Assembly (NCBI GenBank): GCA_920105625.2
Contig: OV050032.1
Coordinates: 8,732,129 to 8,796,128 of the forward strand
Reading direction: 5' to 3'
Origin: Clusia tigrina
Lineage: Eukaryota; Arthropoda; Insecta; Diptera; Clusiidae
DNA length: 64,000 nt
The notes beneath the pieces were generated by a model, which did not search any database, had not been told where the DNA came from, and saw only the letters and a list, made by a program, of their open reading frames with translations. Below, piece after piece: positions 24,317-35,195 of this stretch (position 1 is the stretch's first letter; every line of letters starts with the position of its first letter). Made by a program: the position numbers and the translations under genes.

Positions 24317-25286
24317 ATATAGTACATAATTGTTTTCGATTCGCCAGCCTATTTTGATGGAATTATTTGGAGTTCTGCTGGTCAGAATTTTTAGAATTGA
24401 TAATTTTTTTTATGATAAGCGAGTAATTGAGCGAATCGGAACTTTTTTTTAGCAGTTAAAATAATGTGTTAACAGACAGTAGGGTGCATACGAAATTATG
24501 TGACCTCCTAAATTACAAAGTAGTGAACTCTCCTCTTTTTTCATTACACACACACATACATATATACACACACACCCACACGCACACGATGCGCATGATG
24601 TGGAAAATTACTGCACACCAATAAATTAACCGTTGCTGGTTGCAATAACAATAACGATTACACCAACAACATCGAAAGCGAACAAACACAGCACATCGAC
24701 AATAGTAACGCAATTTTGTTCTCCCAATTTTCTCCCAATTAAAGTTTTTTTTTTGTTATTACTCATGTTGTACTTCTCACTCGCGCACTCCACTGATTGA
24801 CCTTATTCCGGGTTTTTCCCTTTCAACTGCAAGCTGTGGGCTTTTTTGTTGTTTTTTCTGTACTGTCAAAGTTGAGTGATTACAAATCTGTACGAGTGTA
24901 GGTAGATACATATGTATGTGTGTGTGTGTGTGTGTAGTAGTAGCTGGGTTGTGAAAGTGGTGTGTGGGGGACCCTTGCAATGTTTTTGCTTTGAGAGCCA
25001 ACATGAAATAACACACAACAATTTGGGGAAATTCAGAGAGTCTGTCCAAATTTGTGACTTTTTGAATGAAGGATCAATGATGTATTTTTGCACACCATTT
25101 ATATTATTTTTAAGTGGAACTATTTTCTAGGTGGTGATATGCAATTACGGAGAACGACAAATTTGATCGGCGGGGTTTCCTCTTCAGCTAAAAGTGAAGC
25201 TAATGAGAGTCGTTCAGGCAGATAATTCAGAGAAAAGAAACGTCAAACGGCAAAGCAGCGAAATAAAGCAGACGGACGTTGTACAT
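24317..25286. other. Gene-free stretch with CA/TG microsatellites
   Basis: It contains an interrupted (CA)n/(TA)n block at about 24546-24590 and (TG)n at 24917-24936. No gene is recognised. The last 90 bp read as the non-repeat head of the frame that crosses the next array. Confidence 0.4.
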
Positions 25287-25580
25287 GAATCCACTCAAAA
25301 TCGTGGTGAATCCACTCAAAATCGTGGTGAATCCACTAAATGTCGTGGTGAATCCACTAAATGTCGTGGTGAATCCACCCAAAATCGTGGTGAATCCACT
25401 AAATGTCGTGGTGAATCCACTAAAAATCGTGGTAAATCCACTAAAAATCGTGGTAAATCCACTCAAAATCGTGATGAATCCACTCAAAATCGTGATGAAT
25501 CCACTCAGAATCGTGGTGAATCTACTCAAAATAGTGGCGAATCCACTCAAAGTCGTGGTGAATCCATTCAAAATCGTGGT
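25287..25580. repeat. 21-bp tandem repeat, 14 copies
   Basis: Fourteen units of 21 bp carry GAATCCACTCAAAATCGTGG. Variants replace CAAAATCGT by TAAATGTCGT or TAAAAATCGT. The + frame 25194-25640 (148 codons) would encode heptads such as ESTQNRG and ESTKCRG between a 31-residue head and an 18-residue tail. All three + frames and the reverse are also open through the array because 21 is a multiple of three. Variation between units is found at all codon positions, which argues against a conserved protein. Confidence 0.9.
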
Positions 25581-25640
25581 GTGCCCGCTACGGACGTTGG
25601 CAGCGAAAAAGACGTTCTTTTTTCTGTATCTCTGGTTTAA

Positions 25641-26075
25641 GGAAGCTGCATCACCTCTCAGAGAAATTCTCAGAGAGATCCAGTAATGGCTAGGGTGATC
25701 AAGTTGCTAAGTTATATAGGGCATTAGGTCATTAGGTCAACACTGCTCACTGCCTTGCTAAGTCTTTATTCTAGGTTGTCATTTCTTATCAGTTGTCAAG
25801 TGACGCGTGCCAATTCTAATTCCTTCAGCTTATTTTTGTCGCCCACGATTTTCTTTTCCTTTTTTTATAAATGAAATCTGAAAATTCTGTCAATAACTCA
25901 TTCGCTGTAGACAATACCTTACTTACGTTGCCACTATGCGAGCATATACTCCCTCTATACTACCTCTCCCTCACATATTGTGCTCCTAACTTCCTTCTTT
26001 CAAACTGTTCAGCATTTCTTTGAATTGTCATTACGATAGAAAGTATATTTGCCTCCAAGCTTACTAAGCTAGCAG
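25641..26075. other. Gene-free stretch
   Basis: Unique AT-rich DNA. GTCATTAGGTCA-like short repeats occur near 25722-25740. It ends in GCTAGCAG, which forms the left target duplication of the next element. Confidence 0.4.
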
Positions 26076-26336
26076 CAAAGAGTATACATAAATAGAGCTC
26101 GCATGACGAACGAAATTATTGTTGCAAAAATTTTGTTCAAGGTGTTTTCTAGTAAACCCCTCGAACCAAAATAGGCGCATTACATCTCGCTTTTTTGTGA
26201 AATCGCCTTAAACGACATAAATACACACGCATTGCATCTCGCTTCCCTTTGCCGCTCACCGAGTTTTGTGTAATCGCCTTCACTTCCATTACACAACATT
26301 TTGAGTGATTCAATCTCTATGTATGGATACTCTTTG
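26076..26336 (-). mobile_element. hAT-like MITE, copy 2
   Basis: A 261-bp element, reverse-complement homologue of 21561-21777. Its ends are CAAAGAGTATAC and GGATACTCTTTG. It is bounded by a perfect 7-bp direct repeat CTAGCAG on both sides (8 bp, GCTAGCAG, if the terminal G is shared), strong evidence for transposition. It is longer than copy 1 because a segment with CGATT(A/T)CACAAAA and GCGAGATG(C/T)AATGCG is present twice inside it. It has no coding capacity. YARNG-type termini suggest hAT; the superfamily is inference. Confidence 0.9.
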
Positions 26337-28993
26337 CTAGCAGTCTCCCGGAAGGTTTGGTCATCTTTGCTCTTCACTCAAAGATTCTTTCACTCACGAG
26401 CGATTTGATACCTCCTTTTGTTGAAATGGGGGCACTTCTACTTTATTTCCATGCATCATATTTCATATGCCAATATTTTCGTAGGGTGTTTGGGGTTTTA
26501 TCATAGTCGTCTTATTCAATATTTGTTTGTTTTTTTGGCAAATCTATTTTTGGCCACTTTTGTTTGTTATCTATCGTTTGCTTGTCGTGTTTAATTTATT
26601 TTTGGTTCACTATGTTTATTTTTAAATGATCAGCTTCAGTTTTTAATGCGCCTACTTATCAAATCAATTTGCTTAGCAAATTTTTGTCACTGATGTATTT
26701 GTTTTGTGTTTTTTCCTCCGTAAACGATTTGTTTATACGGCTCCATTTATCAATTTTATTATTGACATTAAGTGTCGCACATATTTCCATACAGCTTTAT
26801 CATTTGTGTGCGCCCCGCCCCATTGCACGCCACCATGGTTTCTAGAAATTTACGGGCGTTCGTTTTAAAATTGAAATTGTGTTTAAGATTGATGTGTCGA
26901 TTGTAATTTTTGCTGGCTCCCAGAAAAGGTGGAGGAGGGGGGGGCCCCCACAGTGATATTAATTGTGAAAATTTCCATTGAATCATTTGTGTCCTCTCTC
27001 ACATGTTTCTTACAATATACAATTTGAAGAAATGAGGTACTAATCTGTTCATGACTTAATGGAATCCACTTGCGTTTATGTAAGTGTGTGGTTCAGCCGA
27101 ATAATTAGTCGGAGAGGAGATACCTCTACTGGATTATATTAGTTTTTCCACTTTTATTTCGTGCACTTGTAATTCTCCGCTGCAACTTGTGTTGCATAAT
27201 CACTGCTCTTAAGTTGCATTTTACTTTATTTTTGTATTATCCTCGTAGTTGTCACTGCAAATGAGCAGCATGCGAACGTCTGACAGTGTCCTTCGTTCTT
27301 CTCTCTCGTTACTTTTGGGACTTACCTTGCCTGCTTTACGTGCCAGCACAGTTTAATTAAATTGAAAGCCATGATGAGTAGAATCAACAAAAAAAAAAAG
27401 GATAATTTGTGCAGCATTACAGGAAACTCTGAGCGAATTATACAAAAAGCAGTGCAAAATTGCACCAACAATAACGCAAAAACGGCAATTGCAGCAACAA
27501 CAACGATATCATATTATAGCAACAACAACGATAGTGCATTATAACAACAAAAGCAACAACAGTAACAACAAAAGCAACAACAACAGCAACAAAAGCAACA
27601 GCAACAATAACAGCAGCAGCCATAGCAAAAAACATGAACAACAATTTGTAAAACTTGCTCATGTTGTAATTCATACTTTTACCTAATTAACAATTATTCT
27701 GCTAATTTATCTGATTGCATTTCGTGTTGCAATTGTTGCTGTTGGTGCTGTAGTTTGTGTTGGTGCTATGGTGTTGGTGCCATAGTGTTGGTGTATCGTT
27801 GCTGCTGCCGTGTTCGGTTTTGTTCCACTTCAATTTCTGAAAAATCAGTTTTCTTCTGCGCTCGCTCATAAAATTATTTTAATTGCCTTTTCTAATGCCA
27901 TGTTTTGGTTGTTTTGCTTGGCTTTGTTCTAAATGCCAATTTCACAGAAGGTGCAACGCCCACAGAGGCGAATCTGCATCTTGCCAGCTGCGCTTGCAGC
28001 ACTTTCGCCTGGATGTGCAAGATTTGCAAATTGGCTGCAGAGAGGGGGGGGAGGAGATTTTTTCCTCTTTATTACTGCAATTTTCTGCATAAATTTCTTA
28101 ATGTCTTCATCAAATTTATTGTCATACAATTTTTGTCTTTTTTTTTTTATATATTTTTGACCAACTTTTTTTTTCTTTGTACCAAACAAATTTCACTTCT
28201 TTTCATTACAATTTTTGTTTAAAATTTTGTTTGATTTTTATACAAAATTGTTTTATATATTTTTTAAAAAAAATCTTTATTTCATATTTTTTAAGTGAAT
28301 TAAAATTAAATTAAAAACAATTTTTTTTTTGTTCTGTTTAACTTTTAGTTTTTTTTTTAAATTTATTTTTTTTTGCAAATTTTTTTTAGTTTTTTTGAGA
28401 ATTTTCGTGGTTTTTTTTTTGTGGTTTGTTTCTCGACGTTTTCTCCGATTTGACTGCAGGTGCAACGCGATCTTGCTCGCTGTGGTTTTGTGTGGTTGTA
28501 GTTGCTTTAATGAGAGTTTTAACTTTAATTACTATAATTAACTTTTTGTGCTCTTTTGGTGTTGTTGTAGTTTTGTGTAATTGTAGTTTCGAGTTTTTAG
28601 GTTAACAGGTATTAAAAGAATAAAAAACGAGGTTTTCGATGAAAATTGAAGTTGACACTTCAAATTCAGCAATTTGCAGCAGTCGCCCTTGTTCCACAGA
28701 TCAGCTGAACAAGGTCAGAGATGCAAAAGAACGATTTCGTTTAAGCGCGGTGTCATTTTACTATAAACGTCGTGCTACTTAAGAAGAGTTTTTGTCATGC
28801 CTGCCGCATTAATAACAAGCACAGGTGGAGTGGAGTCTCTTGCAATGTACGTCGACGACATCAAAGACTATGCATCTACGAGAAATGGGCTGGTAGAGAG
28901 ACAAATCCCACGGTCTACTGAAGCTTTCACCGCTGATAACCTTAAGCGCTTTCTTCATTGCAGCAGCTCTTACACGGCCGCCAACCCAAGTTT
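26337..28993. other. Gene-free stretch
   Basis: AT-rich DNA with a G-rich run at 26934-26944, CAA/CAG triplet runs at 27490-27635 (opa-like, partly open in several frames), GTTGGTGCTATGGT repeats near 27745-27790 and long poly-T blocks at 28130-28440. The frame 28797-29024 is not recognised. No gene is called. Confidence 0.4.
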
Positions 28994-29100
28994 CCAAAGA
29001 GTCCTTCAATTCATGTCAATTTGAGAGCACTCTGAACAAAATTTACCAAAGAGTCCTTCAATTCATGTGTATTTGAGAGCACTCTGAACGAAATTTACCA
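28994..29100. repeat. 52-bp tandem duplication
   Basis: CCAAAGAGTCCTTCAATTCA begins at 28994 and again at 29046, each followed by TTTGAGAGCACTCTGAAC. A third unit starts at 29097 (ACCAAAGAAGAT) but is interrupted by the LOA-type insertion. The unit contains GAGAGCACTCTGAAC, a partial palindrome. Confidence 0.85.
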
Positions 29101-29108
29101 AAGAAGAT

Positions 29109-29448
29109 TAGATGAGATTTGATACATTTAAGGGTATTATATACCACGACCTGAAACATCTATTGTGATGCCCCTATTTATTTGCAAGATGAGTATAGTC
29201 TCATCTACAGATCTTCTGTCAGGTTAATTTCCGATATATTTTGGAGCAATCAAGCTGAGGGATATTGCTCATATGTAAGATATATTCTCCAAAACACCTG
29301 AGTCTTGTGTGCCAAAGGTCCGCAGTCTGTGATCAGGTGCAGGGAGGTTTCGTCACTTTCTCACTCCACAATATCTACAAATGGCAACTGAAGATTGACC
29401 CGAGTTGAGTCTACAGTGTCCGCTTAAAATTGCCTGTGATGATTCTTA
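29109..29448 (-). mobile_element. 5'-truncated LOA/I-type non-LTR fragment
   Basis: This 340-bp segment is homologous to the 3' part of the element at 46749-48299: both share CATCTACAGATCTTCTGTCA, TTCTCCAAAACACCTGAGTC and TCTACAGTGTCCGCTTAAAA. It is bounded by a perfect 12-bp direct repeat ACCAAAGAAGAT at 29097-29108 and 29449-29460, the target duplication expected from target-primed reverse transcription. The 3' end lies on the left with a TAATCT/AAATCT-like tail, so the element is read on the - strand. It covers only the last part of the ORF2 3' region and is dead on arrival. Confidence 0.9.
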
Positions 29449-29460
29449 ACCAAAGAAGAT

Positions 29461-30909
29461 ACAAATTAATAATTAAACCATGTGTATGAGCAGCGCTGAG
29501 AGGTGCTTATGTGCAGGGGTATGTTAATGGCAAAGCACACACACTCATCACTGGTTTACTAATTTCTGTATCCTTCCTTTTAAAGGCTTTATTCGAAGGA
29601 TACAGAAAACAGTACTTCAGTTTTCTGATTCTGTCGACAAACTGCCATCAGTCTTCATTACATTGTTGCCAAGCCATCGTGCCCAGCTCCTCCTCCCCAG
29701 CTCCTCCACCCCCGATCGTCCAAGTTTCCTTCTGTATGATTATCTTCCCCCATTCCTGTAGCTTCACGCATTTACATGGTATTTTGTTGTTGTCCTTCAT
29801 GCGTACTTAATGCGATTTCATTTTCTCGTCGTTTCCTGCTGTGCTGACGTTTCCCTTCGGTCGTACTCTCTGTCACTGTCGAAATATGACTCAGAATGCT
29901 TATAAATTTTATGATTTATACGATGTGACTATGAATGTGAGGCCATACAAAAGGTGTCATAGGAAGAGGTCGGTCGGTCGTTCGGGTGTTCGGGCGTTCG
30001 GGCGTTCGGGCGTTTAAAAGGCAAGTTCAATTCAGTTCTATGGCAAGCTTTACTCTGACCTTTCATGACATGTTAATCATTTATTTATTTAAGTGCTCGA
30101 TGACGTCATCGTCACCGTCACAGCCACAGCGTTCGCTGGAACCACGAAAAGTTGTCATAGATGAGGACATAAATTCTGCCTCGTTCCTCGCCTTCCTTCT
30201 CTCAGGTTGTTTGTTTGTTTGTTTGTTTTCGTTTTAATCTAAAAATACCAAACATTTTATTGTTGAGCACATTAACACCAGCAATAATCTCTCACTTCAC
30301 TTGTTTGTGGCACAAAAGCATCGCTCAAATACGTTAAAAGTATCTTTAGGCCCAGCAAGATACGCACCGCTGCACTCCTCGAACATGTCGGCGGTGCAGG
30401 AAAATGGAACAAAATCAAATCAAATAAAATTTAATCAATAAATATGCTAAAAATAAATAATTCTGCTGATTTATGTCCGTATGTGTGTGTGAGTGTGGAT
30501 GTATCGGTGCGTGTTTGTCTGTCTACATGTGCCGCTTTTCCACAAACTCATTTCGAAATCGCTGACGACAATTGTGGAAGGCTCTGCTTCCTGCTCTTCT
30601 CCATGGAGCTAATGTACTCCGTGCAGCTGCTGTTATTGTTCTTGCTTTTGTTGCATGGGTGTTCAAATGCCAAGTGGCACTTTCCTCCCCTCCTCTCCTC
30701 GCCGCTTCATACCACTTCAATGTGGGCTACGGCTGCAATACAATAGTCAAAGGTGTCAACCGATTGCTGAAGTTCAATATAAAAATAAACAAGCAAACAA
30801 ATGAACCAACAAATGAACCAATAAATGCACGAGCGAGCATGCGAGCAAGCAAGCGAACAGCGATACAACCAAACATTAAAAGTGAAAGGCGAACAAACAG
30901 ACAGAAGAG
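29461..30909. other. Gene-free stretch with small repeats
   Basis: It contains CGGT tetramers and four 8-bp GTTCGGGC-type units at 29968-30011, a (GTTT)n run at 30208-30227 and AACAAACAAATGAACC-like repeats at about 30787-30825. No gene is recognised. Confidence 0.4.
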
Positions 30910-31671
30910 TAAACGGATGAACAGATGGACACTGACGGCCGGGAGCCTTTTCATTTTACGGAATGGAACCGGGGGGAACGATATCCGAACTGGGACTTGA
31001 TACAGTAGTAACCAACTGGAGAAGTCATTTTATGAACTTTACACTCTTCCAGAACTTTACTTTCTTCGTGAACCTTTTCACTCTTGGTGAACATTGCACT
31101 CTTGGTGAACTTTGCACTCTTGGTGACCTTTGCACTCTTGGTGACCTTTGCACTCTTGGTGAACTTTGCGCACTCTTGGTGAACTTTGCGCACTCTTGGT
31201 GAACTTTTCACTCTTGGTGAACTTTGCGCACTCTTGGTGAACTTTTCACTCTTGGTGAACTTTGCGCACTCTTGGTGAACTTTTCACTCTTGGTGAACTT
31301 TGCGCACTCTTGGTGAACTTTTCACTCTCGGTGAACTTTTCACTCTCGGTGTACTTTTCACTCTCGGTGAACTTTTCACTCTTTATGAACTTTGCACTCT
31401 TGGTGACCTTTGCACTCTTGGTGAACTTTTCACTCTCGGTGAACTTTTCACTCTTTATGAACTTTGCACTCTTGGTGACCTTTGCACTCTTGGTGAACTT
31501 TTCACTCTTGGTGAACATTGCACTCTTGGTGAACTTTGCACTCTTGGTGAACTTTGCACTCTTGGTGAACTTTTGTTACTCTTGGTGACCTTTTTTTTTA
31601 ACTTGGTGAACTTTTTTTCTCTTGGTGAACTTTTTTTACTCTTTGTGAACTTTTTTTACTCCTAGTGAACA
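30910..31671 (+). repeat. Leader-plus-minisatellite element, copy A
   Basis: A roughly 120-bp leader (30910-31030, with CCTTTTCATTTTACGGAAT and ATATCCGAACTGGGACTT) is followed by an array of 18-20 bp units such as GGTGAACTTTGCACTCTT up to 31671. The same leader followed by related 18-bp units occurs at 37098-37677, so leader and array behave as one dispersed element. A + frame (30963-31202) runs from the leader into the array and matches copy B in frame. Neither terminal repeats nor a target duplication was identified. Confidence 0.8.
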
Positions 31672-32585
31672 GTCCCTAAGTTCGAATTAGTACGTTTTCA
31701 TAATTCTTAGCTTGTGTACTCATCATCATCCTATGCCTCAAATACAGTTGAACGATTATGGAAACCACCGCGTTAAATTTGAAGGATGGAAGAGTATGCA
31801 GGAGATTCTCTCCAGGACTGAGAGATAAATAAAAATCGTTAAATTTCAGCGGGGCAAGTGGGGGAAATTATTTGTAGCACGACGTGATTTCTACAATGGA
31901 AGTGAGCTTGTTCGTCTGGCCGTTGAATTATCATCCCATGATCCGGCAACGTAAATGGTATATTCTTGCTTTTTGTTTTTGTTGTCGGTGTTTTTTCTTT
32001 TGATTTTTAACTTGACAGTGTTGATAAAAATTTATTAGCACCGAGAGCGGCACTATCAATGCAAGTGCGACTTTTGTGATTACCCACAATCGGAATCGGT
32101 CGAGTGGGTGCGCATTATTGTGCTGGTTGATTGTATACATTCGTATACGAGTATTTGCGCAACTATTTATTAAAACCAGAATCGAAATTTCCCCTCACAG
32201 TCCGCTTTTATTCAAAAGACAACCGTGTAAGAAGTCGCTCCACCGAATTGAGGAATCAATTACTTTGATCGGGTACACTTTTGTTTCTAGGCCACAGTCT
32301 ACTGAGATTCCACTCATGTGTGTGTGTGCTTGTATATGTGATATTTTTTGTACTGTTATCAACTTTTGCGTTCTTTGCTTAATTTAATTTTGCAACCTTT
32401 GTTGTGGACATTTGTCACATGAAAAACTATCATACTCGTCGAAGCGATCTTATCAAATTTCGTGAGGTAGGAGGCATGTCAACACCAGGAGGGATGAATT
32501 CCAAGTACCAGTTGATCAAATCATGACGTTAAAAATACATCGATACATGTGCTATGTGACCGAATCGTCATCGTAGGCCTACTAA
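31672..32585. other. Gene-free stretch
   Basis: Unique DNA. A TTTTTGTTTTTGTTG run occurs near 31970. No splice-supported frame or repeat was found. Confidence 0.4.
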
Positions 32586-32915
32586 CTGAAACATATTGCC
32601 ATCTGATTGAAACATATGTCTCCTTATTGAAATATATGTCTTCAAATTGAAACATATGTCTTCAAATTGAATCATAGATCTCTTGATTGAATCATATGTC
32701 TATTGATTGGAACATATGCCTCCTGATTGAAGCACATGTCTGTTGATTGAAACATAATTCTTCAAATTAAAACATATGTCTTCAAATTGAAACACATGTT
32801 TTCAAAATGTGTCATATATCTCTTCATTGAATCATATGTCTATTGATTGGAACATATGTCCCCTGATGGAAGCACATGTCTCTTGATTGAAACATATGTC
32901 ATTTAAAATATGTCT
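32586..32915. repeat. AT-rich array with CATATG
   Basis: A degenerate 16-18 bp unit of the form ATTGAAACATATGTCT(T)CA repeats about 18 times. Most units keep ACATATGT or CATATG, a palindromic E-box-type hexamer. Divergence between units is high, so the array is older than the 50-bp array. Confidence 0.85.
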
Positions 32916-32940
32916 AATAAATCTGATGATTTAATAATTT

Positions 32941-33556
32941 TCCTCGTGATTTCATTTAGCTCGTATATTTCGTGATTTTATGCATCTCGTGATTTCATTC
33001 ATCTCGTGATTTCATGCAGCTCAGAGTTTCATGCATCTCGTTATTTATTTATATATGTCTTTATTTCATTTATCTCGTGATTTTTTTATATATCTCGTGA
33101 TTTATTGTATTTATCTCGTGATTTATTTATATTTAGCTTGGGATTTATTTATATGTATCTCGTGATTTATTTATATATCTCGTGATTTATTTATATTTAT
33201 ATCGTGATTTATTTATATTTATCTCCGTGATTTATTTATATATCTCGTGATTTATTTATATTTATCTCGTGATTTATTTATATTTATCTCGTGATTTCTT
33301 TATATTTATCTCGTGATTTCTTTATACTTATCTCGTTATTTATTTATATATCTCGTGATTTATTTATATTTATCTCGTGATTTATTTATATATCTCGTGA
33401 TTTATTTATATTTATCTCGTGATTTATTTATATTTATCTCGTGATTTCTTTAAATTTATCTCGTGATTTCTTTATATATCTCGTGATTTCTTTATATTTA
33501 TCTCGCAATTTATTTATATTTATCTCGTTATTTATTTATATATCTCGTGATTTAGT
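32941..33556. repeat. ATCTCGTGATTTATTTAT array
   Basis: About 35 degenerate units of 16-19 bp keep TCTCGTGATTT, separated by ATTTATAT spacers of varying length. The left end (to about 33050) has ATTTCAT variants. It directly follows the CATATG array, with no visible unit similarity. Confidence 0.9.
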
Positions 33557-35099
33557 CATATATGTTTAACGAATCATAAATACACGGAAGATTGTTTCGC
33601 AGTTGAATGGTTTCAAAACTCAAATTTCTACGTATAAAGAAAGGTTGAGTCTTCTGTCTCCAATTACAAGAGTATCTTAAGTTCATGTTTTCTGTAATCG
33701 AGAAAGTAAGCAGTGGGTAACCGGCTTTACTTATTATCTTCTCGATACTCTTGTAATCGTATTCTCTTGGTGGGATATGAAGTAGGGTGTGCATTTGTCT
33801 GTGCTTGCACTTAATTCACTGTATCAGTGAGATCCAACAACCGAAGCAAAAGTACAACCAAGTGAGGAAGAATTTTTGCGGGATTATTTATTATTATTCT
33901 GATAAAGCACGTGAGTGAATGAGTGCCGAATGGGGTGGGAGAGAGAGGAGCAGACAGCACCAAAACTAAAACGAAAACAAAAGCATGATAAATTTTTGTT
34001 GAAAATATCACAAATGGTTTACAGCCAAACGGGAGAAATTTTTCCCATGGGCATAAACAAATACATTCCATTCACTTCACAGTCACTCACAAGCACTGTG
34101 TTCAGTGCATTTACGTTTTAGAGAAACTTTTTTGGTTAGATTTTCCCTCCACCCTCTCTGCCCAGCCCAGCCCAGCCCAGCCCAGCTGTGCTCAGTCCTG
34201 TCCTGCTCCGCTCCACACGATGCATTTGCTTGCCAATTTCGTTGCCATATTTGCATGTTTCAAGAGCTTTGCCCACTGCAATGGCGCGGCATAACGACTT
34301 CCGTTTGTGTGCTGTGGTGCATCCAGCTACTGACAGGCAGGCGGACTGCTCTGGTGGTGGTAGCGCTGACGGCGAGCGAAGGGGCGCAGTTGTGGATTAA
34401 GTGTAGAGTTATAAATTCAGAATCCATTTGCCGCGGTGCAGTGGCAGCGGCTGCAGTGTGCAATTTGGCAACAAAATATGCGTTATTTTCATACATCATC
34501 GTAGTCTCCTACCACCGCCACGCTAAGCTCCTTGTATGCGAGCTGCTGTATTTTTGCATTTACACCTCCCACACACTCCACTGGTGCCCCTTTTAGAGGG
34601 CGGTTAGATGGAAAGTTTTGCAATTTCTACGATTACGTTTCTTGGCCCCAAAGCAATTTCCTGACGCTGGAAGCGAGTGGTTATCTCTAAAATGGCAGAC
34701 AGACAACTAGCTGCGGTTTCGGTGTGCTGCTCTACGCGATGCAACATCAGTGGACGCAGGACATGAATCGAACTTGGCCAGAGGCGACAGAGGTGTGTTT
34801 ACTTTTTCGATTCGATTCGACTCGACTCTGAATATGTGTTATATTAGAGATACTTTCACAAGCTGCTTCAGCTGGGGTTCTCATACTCAAAGGTTGGGGA
34901 TGTGCTCGGAAGTGTTTTCGGCAGGGTTGATTGGTCTTCTTTGATCTTCTATTTCTCTAAAATGTTCCCTGGGGCAATTCTGAACTATTATTATTATTAT
35001 TAACTCTCTTATCTTATTCTTAATTTTCAACTGTATTGACGACTACTGACTTACTCCTCTCACATTATTAACTCTCTCTAAATTTACTTCTATTTTTAA
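33557..35099. other. Gene-free stretch
   Basis: It contains (CCCAG)5 at 34161-34185, GATTCGATTCGACTCGACTC at about 34808 and a TTA triplet run near 34989-35002. Open frames such as 34105-34596 include the CCCAG run and lack protein character. No gene is called. Confidence 0.4.
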
Positions 35100-35195
35100 A
35101 TATTTTTTTTCTAATGGGTTTTTTTTCTAATGAGCATTTTTTCTATTTACTTCCAGGTAATGATAACGACTTAAAACAATTCCCTACGTAAGTAC
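35100..35195 (+). promoter_or_regulatory. Candidate recursive splice site or 31-bp micro-exon
   Basis: A long pyrimidine tract with two CTAAT branch-point-like words (35111 and 35127) leads to TACTTCCAG at 35156, immediately followed by GTAATG. A 3' splice site abutting a 5' splice site is the layout of recursive (ratchet) splice points known from long fly introns. Alternatively, 35157-35187 is a 31-bp micro-exon, because GTAAGTAC follows at 35188. The splice words are seen directly; use is inferred. RNA evidence would be needed to separate the two readings. Confidence 0.4.
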
